DNA of 64,000 bases from an uncultured Alphaproteobacteria bacterium. Its GTDB lineage: Bacteria > Pseudomonadota > Alphaproteobacteria > RF32 > CAG-239. The first letter of the stretch is position 1; the number at the start of each line of letters is the position of its first letter. A model generated the notes under the pieces. That model was not told where the DNA came from. It made no database searches and was given only the letters and a program-made list of their open reading frames with translations. Positions 43,237 through 53,963 of the stretch are shown here, one piece after another. Location of the stretch: assembly GCA_944390355.1 (NCBI GenBank), contig CALXPT010000002.1:124001-188000 (forward strand), read 5' to 3'. The translations under genes were made by a program, and so were the position numbers.

Positions 43237-44238
43237 ATGGAAAATAAAGTAATAGAAGCTGTCGAAAAGCTGAGAGAGTTGTCCCCGATTGTAAAAAATT
43301 GTTATGAATTGAACGAAGTGCAGAGAACATTGCTGGCTGACAAAACTTGGATTACGTGCTTAAAAAATGCGCGTGATAAAAAGATATCTTCGGTATTGGC
43401 AAGCACACACCCGTTCAAACACAATTTAATTGATGCTGATGCAATGGGAACGGAAGAGCTGGCAAAAGAGATAGAAAACGCAAAATTCATCTGGGAAGAA
43501 AATGAAGAAAACAGCGTTATCATTTGCCCGCAGAATTTGGCTCTTCAAGCAGAAGATGCAGGAAAAGTCTTGTTTGTTTCTGATAACTTTTGTCAGGATA
43601 TTTTGGCCTCTTTGGCAAGATGTGAGCAAATAAACGAGGTGGCAACTACGGCGGATAAAATTCTCAATCATTGGGTCATAAAGCCATATCAACAGATAAT
43701 GATATACGGCGATGCACTGATTTCGGGAATATACGCCGCTTATGCCGCTTTGGAAATCAAACAAAATTACGGGAAATACCCCTTAATTTTGCTCTATCAT
43801 GACAATGCGCTCAGGAATATAGACAATACGGATGCCAACGGCGAACTTTTACAAAAACTGGGAATACCGGTATTTAGTAAGATAACGGAAACGGATATCT
43901 ACGAAATACCGGAACAGACATTGTTCATCACCCCGTGGCCCAGATTGTTGCATACACAAAAGGTCGTGGAAAGAAGCCGTGCCGATATTTATACCGTCTC
44001 GGATGAAGACTTTAAGAAAAATGATAATCTGTCGCTATATTATATGGATGTCTCCATGCAGGAATTAAGCAAACAAAAGGGGCGCAATGTGTGCCGACAG
44101 TTATGGAAAAGGGCAAAAGCCTCACATAAATTTGAAGGCAAATCACAGGAAACAGTCCAAAGTGAACTATCCGCCGCAATTAAATCTTTGGTAAGAGAAT
44201 ACAAACCAAGATTAGATGAAAGATACGGAAAGATTTAA
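43237..44238 (+). CDS. Hypothetical protein (333 aa), possible Rossmann-like
   Basis: The protein is soluble, without signal peptide. The middle has an alternating strand-helix pattern: QIMIYGDALISGIYAAYAAL, PLILLYHDNALRN, LGIPVFSK, EQTLFITPWPRLLHTQKV. This loosely recalls the YdcF/DUF218 type, with a strand ending in a Gly and a helix, but no motif decides it. The C-terminus is basic and helical. It has a consensus-like promoter, a leader palindrome and its own terminator. No Shine-Dalgarno site is visible. I do not recognise a family; any enzyme role is a guess. Confidence 0.7.
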   Translation: MENKVIEAVEKLRELSPIVKNCYELNEVQRTLLADKTWITCLKNARDKKISSVLASTHPFKHNLIDADAMGTEELAKEIENAKFIWEENEENSVIICPQNLALQAEDAGKVLFVSDNFCQDILASLARCEQINEVATTADKILNHWVIKPYQQIMIYGDALISGIYAAYAALEIKQNYGKYPLILLYHDNALRNIDNTDANGELLQKLGIPVFSKITETDIYEIPEQTLFITPWPRLLHTQKVVERSRADIYTVSDEDFKKNDNLSLYYMDVSMQELSKQKGRNVCRQLWKRAKASHKFEGKSQETVQSELSAAIKSLVREYKPRLDERYGKI

Positions 44239-44257
44239 CCGACAGCTTAAAAGAACC

Positions 44258-44293
44258 AAAAAACTCTTTAGGGTAAGCCTAAAGAGTTTTTTT
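44258..44293 (+). terminator. Terminator of the 333-aa gene
   Basis: AAAACTCTTTAGG and CCTAAAGAGTTTT with a short loop, then a T-run. Confidence 0.85.
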
Positions 44294-44378
44294 GTGATTA
44301 GAAAGAGGAGAATGCTTGAGAAAATAAAAAAATATGATATAAAAAAAACAATTAGAACTCATAAAGGAAGTAAAAGAG

Positions 44379-45230
44379 ATGGAACAAAGAACCATAAGAA
44401 TAGGCAATTTTGAGATAAGCAACAACCTCCCGATGGCATTGCTTGCAGGTCCCTGCCAAATAGAGAGCCGCCAACACGCCATAGACATGGCCGGCGCAAT
44501 GGTTGAAATAACCAAAGAGCTTGGGATAAATTATGTTTTCAAGGCCTCGTTTGATAAGGCAAACCGCTCATCCATAAACACACCGAGGGGCGTAGGATTG
44601 GAAGAAGGATTGAGAACGTTTGCCGAAATCAAAAAGCTGTATAATAATATTCCGATAGTAACGGATATTCATGAAAAAGAACAGTGCGAGATTGTTGCAC
44701 CTTATGTTGATATTTTGCAAATACCGGCGTTTTTGTGCCGTCAAACCGATTTGGTGGTGGCAGCAGCCAAGACCGGAAAGGTTGTCAACATTAAAAAAGG
44801 TCAGTTTTTAGCCCCGTGGGATATGAAAAATATTGTAAAAAAAGCCGAAGATTCTGGAAATAAGAACGTTTGCGTAACGGAACGCGGAGCATCCTTTGGA
44901 TACAATACATTGGTAACCGACTTCCGTGGCTTGCCCAGAATGGCCAAAGACACAGGATGCCCTGTGATATTTGACGCGACCCACTCGGTACAAATGCCCG
45001 GAGGCCAAGGAACAACATCGGGCGGACAGAGAGAATATGCACCGGTTTTGGCTCGTGCGGCCGTTGCGGTAGGGGTCGCAGCAGTCTTTATCGAAACGCA
45101 TGATAATCCCGATAAAGCCTTATCGGACGGTCCGAACATGATTCCGCTGCATAACATGAAACAGGTTTTGAGTGAATTAATGGCTTATGATAAATTGACC
45201 AAGACCATAGTAAAAGATTATTTGAAATAA
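44379..45230 (+). CDS. kdsA: 3-deoxy-8-phosphooctulonate synthase
   Basis: KdsA joins phosphoenolpyruvate and arabinose-5-phosphate into Kdo-8-phosphate for the lipopolysaccharide core. The 283-aa TIM-barrel enzyme begins with LAGPCQIES; Cys at this position, instead of Asn, is the mark of the metal-dependent class. [22 protein letters not shown] and [18 protein letters not shown] are the other conserved segments. It lies three bases before recO. It completes the LPS set with lpxA, lpxI and lpxB. Confidence 0.97.
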   Translation: MEQRTIRIGNFEISNNLPMALLAGPCQIESRQHAIDMAGAMVEITKELGINYVFKASFDKANRSSINTPRGVGLEEGLRTFAEIKKLYNNIPIVTDIHEKEQCEIVAPYVDILQIPAFLCRQTDLVVAAAKTGKVVNIKKGQFLAPWDMKNIVKKAEDSGNKNVCVTERGASFGYNTLVTDFRGLPRMAKDTGCPVIFDATHSVQMPGGQGTTSGGQREYAPVLARAAVAVGVAAVFIETHDNPDKALSDGPNMIPLHNMKQVLSELMAYDKLTKTIVKDYLK

Positions 45231-45233
45231 CCG

Positions 45234-45953
45234 ATGCAGTTTTCGGATGAAGGATATATCATAAAGATGCTGAAATATGGTGAGAGTTCGCTAATTCTCA
45301 CCGTATTAACGCGTAACAACGGCAAGATTATCGGCAGCATAAAAAACGCTTTAAACAAGAACAATATATCGATATATCAATTAGGGAACAGCCTGAATTT
45401 AAACGTTTACGCGAGGTTGGAAGAAGGGCTCTATACTATTCATGCTGATTTACTGAAAGCCAATGCCGTCAACTTTATGTTTGATGAAAAAAAACTTTAT
45501 GCGCTGAGTTCCTTGTGCGAACTTTGCAACGCCTGCCTTCCTGAAAAAGAGAATATAGAAAGTTTTTATAATGTGATAGAAGATTTTTTTAATCATATAC
45601 ATGAAGAAGATTGGCTATCATACTATTCTTATTTTGAATTTTATCTTCTTGAGTACCTTGGGGTCGGGCTTGACTTATCCGAATGTGCGGTTACCGGCCA
45701 AAAGAGAGACCTAAAATATGTATCTCCCAAAAGCGGAAAAGCCGTTTCGGCCGAAGCCGGAGCCCCGTATGCAGAGCGTCTGTTTGCATATCCCGAATAT
45801 ATTTTGCAAAAGAACTATCACCCGAAGTTGCAAGAAGTTGACAATCTCCTAAAAATGACGGAGTTTTTCCTAAATAAAAATTTTTTTCGCCAACACGGCT
45901 TGAAATTTCCCCAAAACCGTGCTAACTTGCGTAATAAAATGCTAAATTTATAA
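45234..45953 (+). CDS. recO: DNA repair protein RecO
   Basis: RecO helps load RecA onto single-stranded DNA with RecF and RecR. The 239-aa protein has the N-terminal OB domain ([29 protein letters not shown]) and a helical C-domain. The region around [22 protein letters not shown] fits the zinc-binding-like loop but keeps only one of its cysteines. It is three bases behind kdsA. parC follows after 17 bases, an order common in alphaproteobacteria. Confidence 0.93.
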   Translation: MQFSDEGYIIKMLKYGESSLILTVLTRNNGKIIGSIKNALNKNNISIYQLGNSLNLNVYARLEEGLYTIHADLLKANAVNFMFDEKKLYALSSLCELCNACLPEKENIESFYNVIEDFFNHIHEEDWLSYYSYFEFYLLEYLGVGLDLSECAVTGQKRDLKYVSPKSGKAVSAEAGAPYAERLFAYPEYILQKNYHPKLQEVDNLLKMTEFFLNKNFFRQHGLKFPQNRANLRNKMLNL

Positions 45954-45970
45954 ACCGAGCGGAAGATAAA

Positions 45971-48205
45971 ATGACAGAACAAGTTGTTGAAAAAGAAGAA
46001 AAAATAAAAAATGTGCATTTGGCGGAAGAACTAAGCACACGCTATTTATCTTATGCCATGTCAACAATAGTTTCTCGTTCATTGCCGGACGTGAGAGACG
46101 GGTTAAAGCCGGTGCATCGGCGTTTGCTGTATGCCATGCGGCAATTACATTTAGACCCCAAATCAGGTTTCAAGAAATGCGCGCGTGTTGTGGGCGATGT
46201 TATCGGTAAATATCATCCCCACGGCGATAGTGCGGTTTATGGGGCAATGGTGCGCTTGGCACAAGATTTTTCGGTGCGTTATCCTTTGGTCGACGGACAA
46301 GGAAATTTCGGAAACATAGACGGAGACGGCGCAGCAGCCATGCGATATACCGAGGCACGTTTGACCGAATTTGCCATGGCCTTGATGGAGGGGTTGAATG
46401 AAAACGCCGTTGATTTTATGGAAACCTATGACGGAGAAGAATCAGAACCTGTCGTAATGCCTTCCATGGTGCCAAATCTGCTTTGTAACGGCTCATCAGG
46501 CATAGCCGTCGGAATGGCCACCAACATTCCGCCGCATAATTTGAGCGAAGTCTGTGATGCATTGCTGTATTTGATAGAGAAGCCCGACTGTGAGATAGAG
46601 CCGTTGGTGCAAAGAATCAAAGGACCGGATTTTCCGACCGGCGGCATTATTGTCGATAAATTTGAAACAATATTAAATAACTATAAACAGGGGCGGGGCT
46701 TTTTCCGTATCCGTGCAAAGTGGGAAACCGAGGACTTAGGTCACGGCCAATATCAAATTATCGTCAAAGAAATTCCCTATCAGGTCATAAAGTCAAAATT
46801 AATAGAAAAGATAGCCGAATTATTGGTTGACAAGAAAATACCGTTGTTATCGGATGTCAGGGATGAATCCGCCCAAGATATTAGAATAGTGCTGGAACCC
46901 AAGAACAGAACGGTAGATGCAAATTTGCTAATGGAACATCTCTTCCGCCAAACCGAGTTGGAAACCCGTTTCAGTATGAATATGAATGTCCTTGATTCCG
47001 AGGGTGTGCCGCATGTTATGGACATTAAGACCGTTTTGAGAGAATTTTTAGACCATCGCCATATTGTTTTGCAACGGAGGGTAAAATACCGTTTAGATAA
47101 GATATTGGCACGTCTGGAAATTTTATCGGGATATTTGATAGCTTATCTAAACTTAGATGAAATCATTCGAATTATCAGGGAAGAAGATGAACCCAAAGCC
47201 GTTATGATGGCAAAGTTTAACTTAACCGATAATCAGTCCGAAGCCATATTGAATATGAAACTACGCTCATTAAGAAAGTTGGAAGAAAGCGAGATTAAAC
47301 AAGAGTACGACGATTTAAGTGCCGAAAAAGAAGAATTGGAAGGCCTGACGATTGATGAAAGCAAACGCTGGGAGGCCATAGCCGGAGAAATTAAATTGAT
47401 CAAAGAAAAATTTGGTAAGAAAACGGCGTTAGGCCGCCGTCGGACAGATTTTTCCGAAGTCCCCGATACGATAGAAGTACCGCTCGAAGCGATTATAGAA
47501 AAAGAACCGATAACGATTATTTTATCACAAAAAGGCTGGATACGTTGCCTAAAAGGATATGTTGATTTAACGGAAGATTTTAAGTTTAAAGATGATGATG
47601 CGTTGCAAATAGCCCTTCATGCACAAACGACCGATAAAATCATCATTTTTGACACGGCGGGCAAGTTTTATACCATTCCGGCCAATGACATACCGAGCGG
47701 AAGAGGTTTCGGACAGCCCTTGCGATTGATGATAGATTTGGGTATTTCAGATTCGGTAAGTTCAATGTTTGTATTTGAGGCAGGCGCGAGTTACGTTATA
47801 GCCTCGAACACGGGACGAGGATTTGTTGTCGATGAAAATCATATTTTGGCACAAACCAGAAACGGTCGCAAAATAATGAATCTTGCCGAAAACGAGCAAT
47901 CGGTATTTTGCCGCAAGATAACGGGAGATATGGTGGCGATAATCGGCGAGAACCGAAAGTTATTGGTATTTAAAATAGAAGAGATACCGACCATGGCGCG
48001 TGGCCGCGGCGTAACATTGCAAAAATATAAGGAAGGCCAACTTTCGGATATACAAATATTCAAAGAAACGGAAGGTTTTACATATATAAGAGCTGGCGGC
48101 ACAAAAACAGAGACGGATTTGCTCTCATGGTTGGGACACCGAGCCCAAGTAGGCAAGTTAGCCCCGTTTGGTTTCCCCAAAAATAACAAATTTTTGAAAG
48201 ATTAG
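45971..48205 (+). CDS. parC: DNA topoisomerase IV subunit A
   Basis: ParC decatenates replicated chromosomes with ParE. The 744-aa protein has the breakage-reunion domain (about 30-480) with the catalytic Tyr in [11 protein letters not shown], and the quinolone-region segment [13 protein letters not shown]. The C-terminal beta-pinwheel has imperfect GRG-type blades. Its length and the single-gene context favour ParC over GyrA, whose C-terminal domain is longer. The next small gene begins three bases behind the stop. Confidence 0.93.
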   Translation: MTEQVVEKEEKIKNVHLAEELSTRYLSYAMSTIVSRSLPDVRDGLKPVHRRLLYAMRQLHLDPKSGFKKCARVVGDVIGKYHPHGDSAVYGAMVRLAQDFSVRYPLVDGQGNFGNIDGDGAAAMRYTEARLTEFAMALMEGLNENAVDFMETYDGEESEPVVMPSMVPNLLCNGSSGIAVGMATNIPPHNLSEVCDALLYLIEKPDCEIEPLVQRIKGPDFPTGGIIVDKFETILNNYKQGRGFFRIRAKWETEDLGHGQYQIIVKEIPYQVIKSKLIEKIAELLVDKKIPLLSDVRDESAQDIRIVLEPKNRTVDANLLMEHLFRQTELETRFSMNMNVLDSEGVPHVMDIKTVLREFLDHRHIVLQRRVKYRLDKILARLEILSGYLIAYLNLDEIIRIIREEDEPKAVMMAKFNLTDNQSEAILNMKLRSLRKLEESEIKQEYDDLSAEKEELEGLTIDESKRWEAIAGEIKLIKEKFGKKTALGRRRTDFSEVPDTIEVPLEAIIEKEPITIILSQKGWIRCLKGYVDLTEDFKFKDDDALQIALHAQTTDKIIIFDTAGKFYTIPANDIPSGRGFGQPLRLMIDLGISDSVSSMFVFEAGASYVIASNTGRGFVVDENHILAQTRNGRKIMNLAENEQSVFCRKITGDMVAIIGENRKLLVFKIEEIPTMARGRGVTLQKYKEGQLSDIQIFKETEGFTYIRAGGTKTETDLLSWLGHRAQVGKLAPFGFPKNNKFLKD

Positions 48206-48208
48206 CGA

Positions 48209-48388
48209 GTGGAAGAAGTATTGTTCGAATACATACAGCAGGGCTCCTATGTCAAGGTAACGGCCGTAGAGCCGAAAACATTGATAGAGGCGAGTGTTGT
48301 TGTTCCGGCCTCTTTAAGTCAAGAGCAAATGCAGTTGCAGGCACTCCGCCGCCTCAAATATGTAATGGATAAACAAAACGAAGAATAA
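48209..48388 (+). CDS. DUF6898-type small protein downstream of parC
   Basis: This 59-aa gene has a GTG start three bases after parC. It translates as MEEVLFEYIQQGSYVKVTAV..., with VVVPASLSQEQMQLQALRRL later on. This matches a small alphaproteobacterial family found directly after parC (GREVYFEF, VKVTAID, GPA-type motif, then a C-terminal helix with ALRKL). Role is unknown. The start is within a few bases of the parC stop, so it should be translated with it. The short length and GTG start make it easy to miss. Confidence 0.8.
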   Translation: MEEVLFEYIQQGSYVKVTAVEPKTLIEASVVVPASLSQEQMQLQALRRLKYVMDKQNEE

Positions 48389-48487
48389 GCATGTAAATAA
48401 CTGCCTTAAATTCCTTTAAATCCGAAAAAAAAGATTCTATGATAGCAAAAAATTTGTTTGATATAAGCAGGGGAATAGGGGAAATTT

Positions 48488-51400
48488 ATGTCAACACAGC
48501 AAAACAAAAAAGCTTCTCTCAACGATGAAACAGAGGCTCAAGCCACATGGTTAACCAAAAATTTGTATAAATTCATGATATGGACAAGTGCAATCTGGGT
48601 TGCAGTTGTCTTGTATTATATAACACAGTTTTTCGGCTGGTCGAATTTATTTTTAATGATGCCGGACGAATTTGGCGGATTTTTAGCCGGCGTAACATTG
48701 CCCCTAGCCATATTATGGGTTGTGGTTGCCTACATAGACAGAGGAGCAAGTTTTAAGAATGAAGCCAAGCTGTTACGAGCATATATGAACCAGTTGGTTT
48801 ATCCGGAGGAGGGGGGAGCCCAAACAGCCAAGGCCATTGCCGATGGAATTCGCTCACAGGTAATTGACTTGCAAGAGGCAACAAAGTTAGCGACGGCACA
48901 AACGGATGAAATCAAGAAGGCCTTGGAATCAAGGATAGAAGATTTTTCAAAATTAGTGGCCGTATTAGATAAATATTCTTCCCAAACCGTACAAGAATTT
49001 TCAAACACCATTCGCCAGCTGTCATCAACCTTTGATGAAATGAACACGAGAGCATTGAACAACGGCGAGCAATTTAGAGCAATGGCCAATAACGTTTCCC
49101 AGCTATTCGGTGCGTTGAACAAAGAATCAGATAACTTTATGAATAACATATTGCCCAATATTAACGAAATAAGATATTCGGCAGAGTTGTTGGAAAAAGT
49201 TTCGGATGAAAGCAACAAGAAATTAATTTCGGCCAATGAGACGATATTGGACATGACCGAAAAATCACAAAATAATATAGCCAAAGCATCAGAGATATTA
49301 GAAACACAAGCGCAAAAGATAGAAAACATTTCAAGAAAAGCAATTGCCGATTGCGATAATTTGCGCAAAAACATTGATAATAGTGTGAACACGTTAGCAG
49401 ATGTCATGCAAACGCAAAATGAAACAATGCAGGGATATATAGCATCATTAAATAACAATGCGGACACGTTGGGAGAAAAGTTTGTCGCACAGGGAGAGAT
49501 AGTTAAACAAGAGATAGACAAGGTTATCTCAAGAGCCAATGTCGCCGAAGAGAGTATAGGATTACAAGTCAGATCCTTAAGTTCGGTGGCTGAAGAAATA
49601 ACAAATTCAATGCAGAGTGTAGAAAATACGATAAAAGAACATTCGGAAGAACTTGAAAAAACAACAAACATAGCCCTTTCCAATACCAATACGGTTATAG
49701 AGAATTTGAAAAAAAGCGCATCAACCATAGCGGAAACGGCCGATAAGTCGATTTTGAGTATCTCCGCGGTGAATGATGACATCACCAGATGTAATGATAA
49801 ATTAATAGCCGACAATAAAGAAGTCTTATCCAACCTAAATAATGTTTCAAAAGAAATTAAAGATAAGAACGAACTCATAAAACTTCAAACGGATAATACG
49901 TTAAATCAATTCAGTACGATAGCAGCAACGATGAAACGGAGTGCAGATAGCATATCCGAAACATCATCAATAATCGTAACTCAAAGTAAAGTTAGTGAAA
50001 ATGCATTAACCCAGCAACAAAGACAAGTAAGTACTCTAACCTCAAATATAGAAGAATTCAAAAGCGAATTAAAACGAGAGATAGATGAGCTGTCTCGTGC
50101 ATCGGCATTAATGAACGAAGACGCAAGAAACACGATAAGTGCATTAAAAGAGCAAATGGAAGAAACATTAGCGACATCAGAAAATATTATTTCCAAAACC
50201 AATGAAATGGAACAACATCTGCGCAAACAAACAGCGGAGTATGTAACGGAAACAGACAAGGCGTTTGATAAAATGTCGCATATCGGAAATATACTGGAAG
50301 AGCACTACAAAAAAGTAGATGTATTAAATGATAGTATAGTAAACAAAACTCAAAATCTTTCAGATATTTTGGCATCTCAAGCAGATGTAGTTAATAAGTC
50401 GACCGAGAAGACGGAGCAAACGCACAAAGAATTGTTGTCATCATTCACGACACAAAGCAATTTGTTGAGCAACATGGCAGAGACCACTATCGGTTACGTT
50501 GCAGATGTTGTTAAAGTTTTTGATGAGAAGGCCGAAAGCATAAATATATTGTTCAAGCATCAGGAAAGTGAATTTAATAACATATGCGACAAGATAAGTG
50601 AAAATACAAATAATATCGGCTCAGCATTAAAGAAACAAATATCGGTCATAGAGCAGAGTGCCGATAGAGTATTCTCACGTCTGGCAATTTTGGAAGAAGA
50701 TGCCAATAAGCGTTCGGGAACGATTAATGCATCGGTAGAGCAAGTAATTGAAAAATTAATGAATGTTAATAAGACTGTCGAAGAACAAAAAGATGATGTA
50801 ATTCATATAATGAGCGGTTTAGAAAACAAGTTACAAGGCATCAAAGCTACGATGGGAGAGTTTTCCGATATATTTGAGCATGTCAAAGACGGAGCAGACA
50901 GCGTATCCTCGGATATAATGGATAATTGCCGTCGCTTGATTTCTGCAACGGACAACATGGCAACCGGCAGCAAAAATGTAATGTTAGCCATGGAAACGCA
51001 CGTCAAAACATTAGATGAGGCGTTGGTGAGAACACAAAATCAAAGTAGTGTCATAAAAGATACCTTAGCGCAACAAGCAGATAATTTGATAGATATTGTC
51101 AATGTTGTAGCAACCCAAAATCGCCTAAGTGAGGCATCATTATCCCAGCAATACAAATACTTGTCTGATGTATCATCAGGAGTTGCGGAAAAATTAAATA
51201 ATGTAAATGAGTTATTTAAGGAAACCGGCAACAATATGAGTGAAACAACAACCAAAATAGCAGTTGAAATAAATGCGTTGGGAGATAAGTTGCTGAAATC
51301 TTGCGAAGATATATTGAAAGTAAGCAAAAGTTCAGTAAAGAACATCGAACAAGTATCACTATCGCTCAACCAAACGGCAGAAGATTTGAATAACTCGGTA

Positions 51401-52426
51401 CAAGCCTCGACACAAAAAGTAGGAACCGTCATGAAGGATTATGAAAAATACATTTCGAACTTCAACACAGTAACGGCAGAGGCGAGCACGGGAGTAATTG
51501 AAATAAATAATTTGATTTCGGAACAAAATGACAAGATGCTTAATCTCTCAGCCGGAACAAAAGAACTGGTAAATTATTTCAATACGGTCTTGAATGATGC
51601 CTCAATGGCTTTATCGGAAAGAGCCAATCACGCCTATGACAAGGTCAAAGGATTAGGAGATAGTTTGAAAAAGCTTGGCTTGCAGATAGAAGAGACATCA
51701 AAGCAAAGTTCAGGCAGTTTAGATGCTGCCGGAAACAAACTCCGCGCCTCGATTAGTGAGATTTCTGCAAATGCCGAAAGAATCTCTAATGATATCCGTT
51801 CATCAGGGGAGGTATTCCTAAAGCAATCAAACGTCTTATCAACAGCAAGTGATAATGCCCTTGAAAAGGTAACCCAAGCCGTCAATGCATTAATATCAAG
51901 CTCTAAAGAATTTTCCGCTAAAGGTGAAGATATTTTACAAAAATCAAACGGCTTTAATGTTTTGTTCAAAAAGCAATTGCAGGTTCTAAATGATACGTCG
52001 GCAAGAGCGGAAAACAAAATCAAAGATTTGGAAAATCTCTACGAAGGCATAAGAGTAGATACATTCTTGAAAAACGCTTCATATGTACTGGAACGTCTGG
52101 AATCAGCCGCTGTAGATATCAACCGGATATTTAATCCGAATGCCGAAGAAGAACTCTGGAAAAAATATTATAACGGAGACACCTCGGTATTTGTCAGACA
52201 TTTGGCGCGCACCATGAGTCGCAGTCAAATAGTTGCAATTAAAACGGAATATGAGAAGAATGCGGAATTCCGTAATGTTGTAATGAATTATTTAACCGAT
52301 TTCGAAACTTTGGTCGGAAAAGCCAAAGATAGCGAAAAATCAGGATTATTGCTATCGGTCATATCCGGAGCTGATGTCGGAAAACTGTACTATATTTTAG
52401 CAAAATCATTGGATAGAATTAATTAA
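48488..52426 (+). CDS. Giant membrane-anchored coiled-coil protein (TipN/GPR-like)
   Basis: The 1312-aa protein has two membrane segments (about 29-50 and 60-82), then about 1100 residues of near-continuous helix with heptad-like patterns, very rich in Asn, Ser, Glu, Lys. The end (about 1195-1312: VLERLESAAVDINRIFNP, FVRHLARTMSR, FRNVVMNYLTDFETLV, LLLSVISGADVGKLYYILAKS) looks globular and conserved. The layout, two N-terminal membrane segments plus a huge coiled coil, resembles the alphaproteobacterial pole-marking proteins TipN and GPR, and also methyl-accepting proteins, but no signalling domain is seen. It is the first gene before a disordered protein and dusB. Polar or envelope scaffold is an inference. 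Confidence 0.8.
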   Translation: MSTQQNKKASLNDETEAQATWLTKNLYKFMIWTSAIWVAVVLYYITQFFGWSNLFLMMPDEFGGFLAGVTLPLAILWVVVAYIDRGASFKNEAKLLRAYMNQLVYPEEGGAQTAKAIADGIRSQVIDLQEATKLATAQTDEIKKALESRIEDFSKLVAVLDKYSSQTVQEFSNTIRQLSSTFDEMNTRALNNGEQFRAMANNVSQLFGALNKESDNFMNNILPNINEIRYSAELLEKVSDESNKKLISANETILDMTEKSQNNIAKASEILETQAQKIENISRKAIADCDNLRKNIDNSVNTLADVMQTQNETMQGYIASLNNNADTLGEKFVAQGEIVKQEIDKVISRANVAEESIGLQVRSLSSVAEEITNSMQSVENTIKEHSEELEKTTNIALSNTNTVIENLKKSASTIAETADKSILSISAVNDDITRCNDKLIADNKEVLSNLNNVSKEIKDKNELIKLQTDNTLNQFSTIAATMKRSADSISETSSIIVTQSKVSENALTQQQRQVSTLTSNIEEFKSELKREIDELSRASALMNEDARNTISALKEQMEETLATSENIISKTNEMEQHLRKQTAEYVTETDKAFDKMSHIGNILEEHYKKVDVLNDSIVNKTQNLSDILASQADVVNKSTEKTEQTHKELLSSFTTQSNLLSNMAETTIGYVADVVKVFDEKAESINILFKHQESEFNNICDKISENTNNIGSALKKQISVIEQSADRVFSRLAILEEDANKRSGTINASVEQVIEKLMNVNKTVEEQKDDVIHIMSGLENKLQGIKATMGEFSDIFEHVKDGADSVSSDIMDNCRRLISATDNMATGSKNVMLAMETHVKTLDEALVRTQNQSSVIKDTLAQQADNLIDIVNVVATQNRLSEASLSQQYKYLSDVSSGVAEKLNNVNELFKETGNNMSETTTKIAVEINALGDKLLKSCEDILKVSKSSVKNIEQVSLSLNQTAEDLNNSVQASTQKVGTVMKDYEKYISNFNTVTAEASTGVIEINNLISEQNDKMLNLSAGTKELVNYFNTVLNDASMALSERANHAYDKVKGLGDSLKKLGLQIEETSKQSSGSLDAAGNKLRASISEISANAERISNDIRSSGEVFLKQSNVLSTASDNALEKVTQAVNALISSSKEFSAKGEDILQKSNGFNVLFKKQLQVLNDTSARAENKIKDLENLYEGIRVDTFLKNASYVLERLESAAVDINRIFNPNAEEELWKKYYNGDTSVFVRHLARTMSRSQIVAIKTEYEKNAEFRNVVMNYLTDFETLVGKAKDSEKSGLLLSVISGADVGKLYYILAKSLDRIN

Positions 52427-52428
52427 TA

Positions 52429-52992
52429 ATGAACAGCAAAATTTACACGACAGAAATTAACCGATTGCTGGAGAACATATCGTCTTCAGCCAATCGGTTA
52501 GTCAGCAAAAAATTTCCGAACGCTCAACAATCAAATACGGAAAATCAAAAAGGATTTTCACCGGTTGATATAGCCACGCCGTCGGCCTCATATCTTGAAG
52601 CAAAGGCCTCATTTAATGTACAGGAATATGTTTCAGCCAATCCATATAAAGATACGGGAGCGGAAAAATATAAACGGAACATTTACGGCAATTCTCAGCA
52701 AAACCAAGCAACGGCAGAAACAACATCGGCAGAAGGAACGAATTTTGCGGCATTTATGCCGGAAATAACACCGCAGAACAAGAACATGGTCTATAATCAG
52801 GCCAGCAATATCTACAATGCACCGTTAAAAGCGGAACAGCAAAACATTACGCAAACGGCACAAGATTTTTCGTATTCGAGACTTGATTATGCGTTGAATG
52901 CATATAACTATGTCAAAGAAGTCAATCAAGAACCGAAAATATTAATAAATTTAATGCACCCGAACAACCGCAATTTTCACTTTGAGGCCTAA
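52429..52992 (+). CDS. Disordered Asn/Gln-rich protein
   Basis: The 187-aa protein starts three bases after the giant coiled-coil gene, and its TAA shares its final A with the ATG of dusB. It has no signal peptide or membrane segment. The middle 100 residues are rich in Asn, Gln, Ala and Thr and look disordered. The ends are more ordered: INRLLENISSSANRLVSKK at the start and DYALNAYNYVKEV near the end. Translation coupling suggests it works with the coiled-coil protein. I do not recognise a family. Confidence 0.75.
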   Translation: MNSKIYTTEINRLLENISSSANRLVSKKFPNAQQSNTENQKGFSPVDIATPSASYLEAKASFNVQEYVSANPYKDTGAEKYKRNIYGNSQQNQATAETTSAEGTNFAAFMPEITPQNKNMVYNQASNIYNAPLKAEQQNITQTAQDFSYSRLDYALNAYNYVKEVNQEPKILINLMHPNNRNFHFEA

Positions 52993-53963
52993 TGAAGATA
53001 TTAGATTTGAAAAGCAAAGTATTTATGGCACCGATGGCGGGAATAACAGATAAACCGCTGCGCCGTCTGGTTTCATCGTTAGGAGCGGGGAACATGGTTT
53101 CCGAAATGGTAGCCATACAAGCCATACAACGCAAAAATCCCAAAACCTATCGCATTGCGGATGTACGAGATGAACCCTATCCGGTAATAGTGCAATTGGT
53201 TGGCGGAAAACCGGAGCAATTTGCCGATGCCGCAAGACTGGCCGCAGATTTGGGAGCATATTCCATTGATATAAACATGGGCTGTCCGGTCAAAAAAATC
53301 GTGAATAACAATTCCGGCTCCGCACTGATGAAAGATTTGCCGTTAGCCTCAAAAATCATAAAAGAAGTTGTCAAAGCCACCCCGCTCAAAGTCAGTGTCA
53401 AATTTCGTAAGGGCTGGGATATAAATAATGTAAACGCCGTCGAATTTGCCCAAATGTGCGAAGACAGCGGAGCTTCATATATCACGGTACACGGTCGCAC
53501 ACGGAGTGCATTTTATTCAGGTACGGCAGACTGGGACATCATCCGAGCCGTTAAACAATCCGTAAAGATTCCCATTATCGGCAACGGCGACATAAATACG
53601 GTTTACGACGCTCAAAGAATGATAGATGAAACAGGGGTGGACGGCGTGATGATAGGTCGAGCGGCACTTGGCAATCCATGGCTCATCAGCCAAACCCATG
53701 CATATTTGGAAAACAAAGAACTCCCGAGAAAAATTCCCGTTTCGGAAATCAAACGATTTATGCTAAAACATATAGAACTTTTGAGTGAATATTATGGACA
53801 AGAAATGGGGCTGGCCATTTCAAGAAAATTCGTATGTTGGTATTGCAAAAATTTACGAGAAGCCAAACGCTTTCGAGAAATATATACCAAAATAAATGAT
53901 TATAACGAGGCGATGAAAACAATTGACGAGTATTTTGACGGTTTTGGAGAAGAAGAAAGATGA
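52992..53963 (+). CDS. dusB: tRNA-dihydrouridine synthase B
   Basis: DusB is an FMN enzyme that reduces uridine to dihydrouridine in tRNA. The 323-aa protein has APMAGITDKPLRRL, the catalytic Cys in INMGCPVKKI (about residue 98), VKFRKGWD, HGRTRSAFYSG and IGNGDI. Its ATG overlaps the preceding stop, and its own end overlaps trkA by four bases. In alphaproteobacteria dusB is usually followed by ntrB and ntrC; here trkA follows directly. Confidence 0.97.
   Translation: MKILDLKSKVFMAPMAGITDKPLRRLVSSLGAGNMVSEMVAIQAIQRKNPKTYRIADVRDEPYPVIVQLVGGKPEQFADAARLAADLGAYSIDINMGCPVKKIVNNNSGSALMKDLPLASKIIKEVVKATPLKVSVKFRKGWDINNVNAVEFAQMCEDSGASYITVHGRTRSAFYSGTADWDIIRAVKQSVKIPIIGNGDINTVYDAQRMIDETGVDGVMIGRAALGNPWLISQTHAYLENKELPRKIPVSEIKRFMLKHIELLSEYYGQEMGLAISRKFVCWYCKNLREAKRFREIYTKINDYNEAMKTIDEYFDGFGEEER

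Noticed and set aside
48799-49878. Long minus-strand open frame (359 aa) within the coiled-coil gene
   Set aside because: It is an antisense shadow: Ser/Leu/Phe-rich product caused by the coding bias of the coiled coil, with no ribosome binding site or homology.
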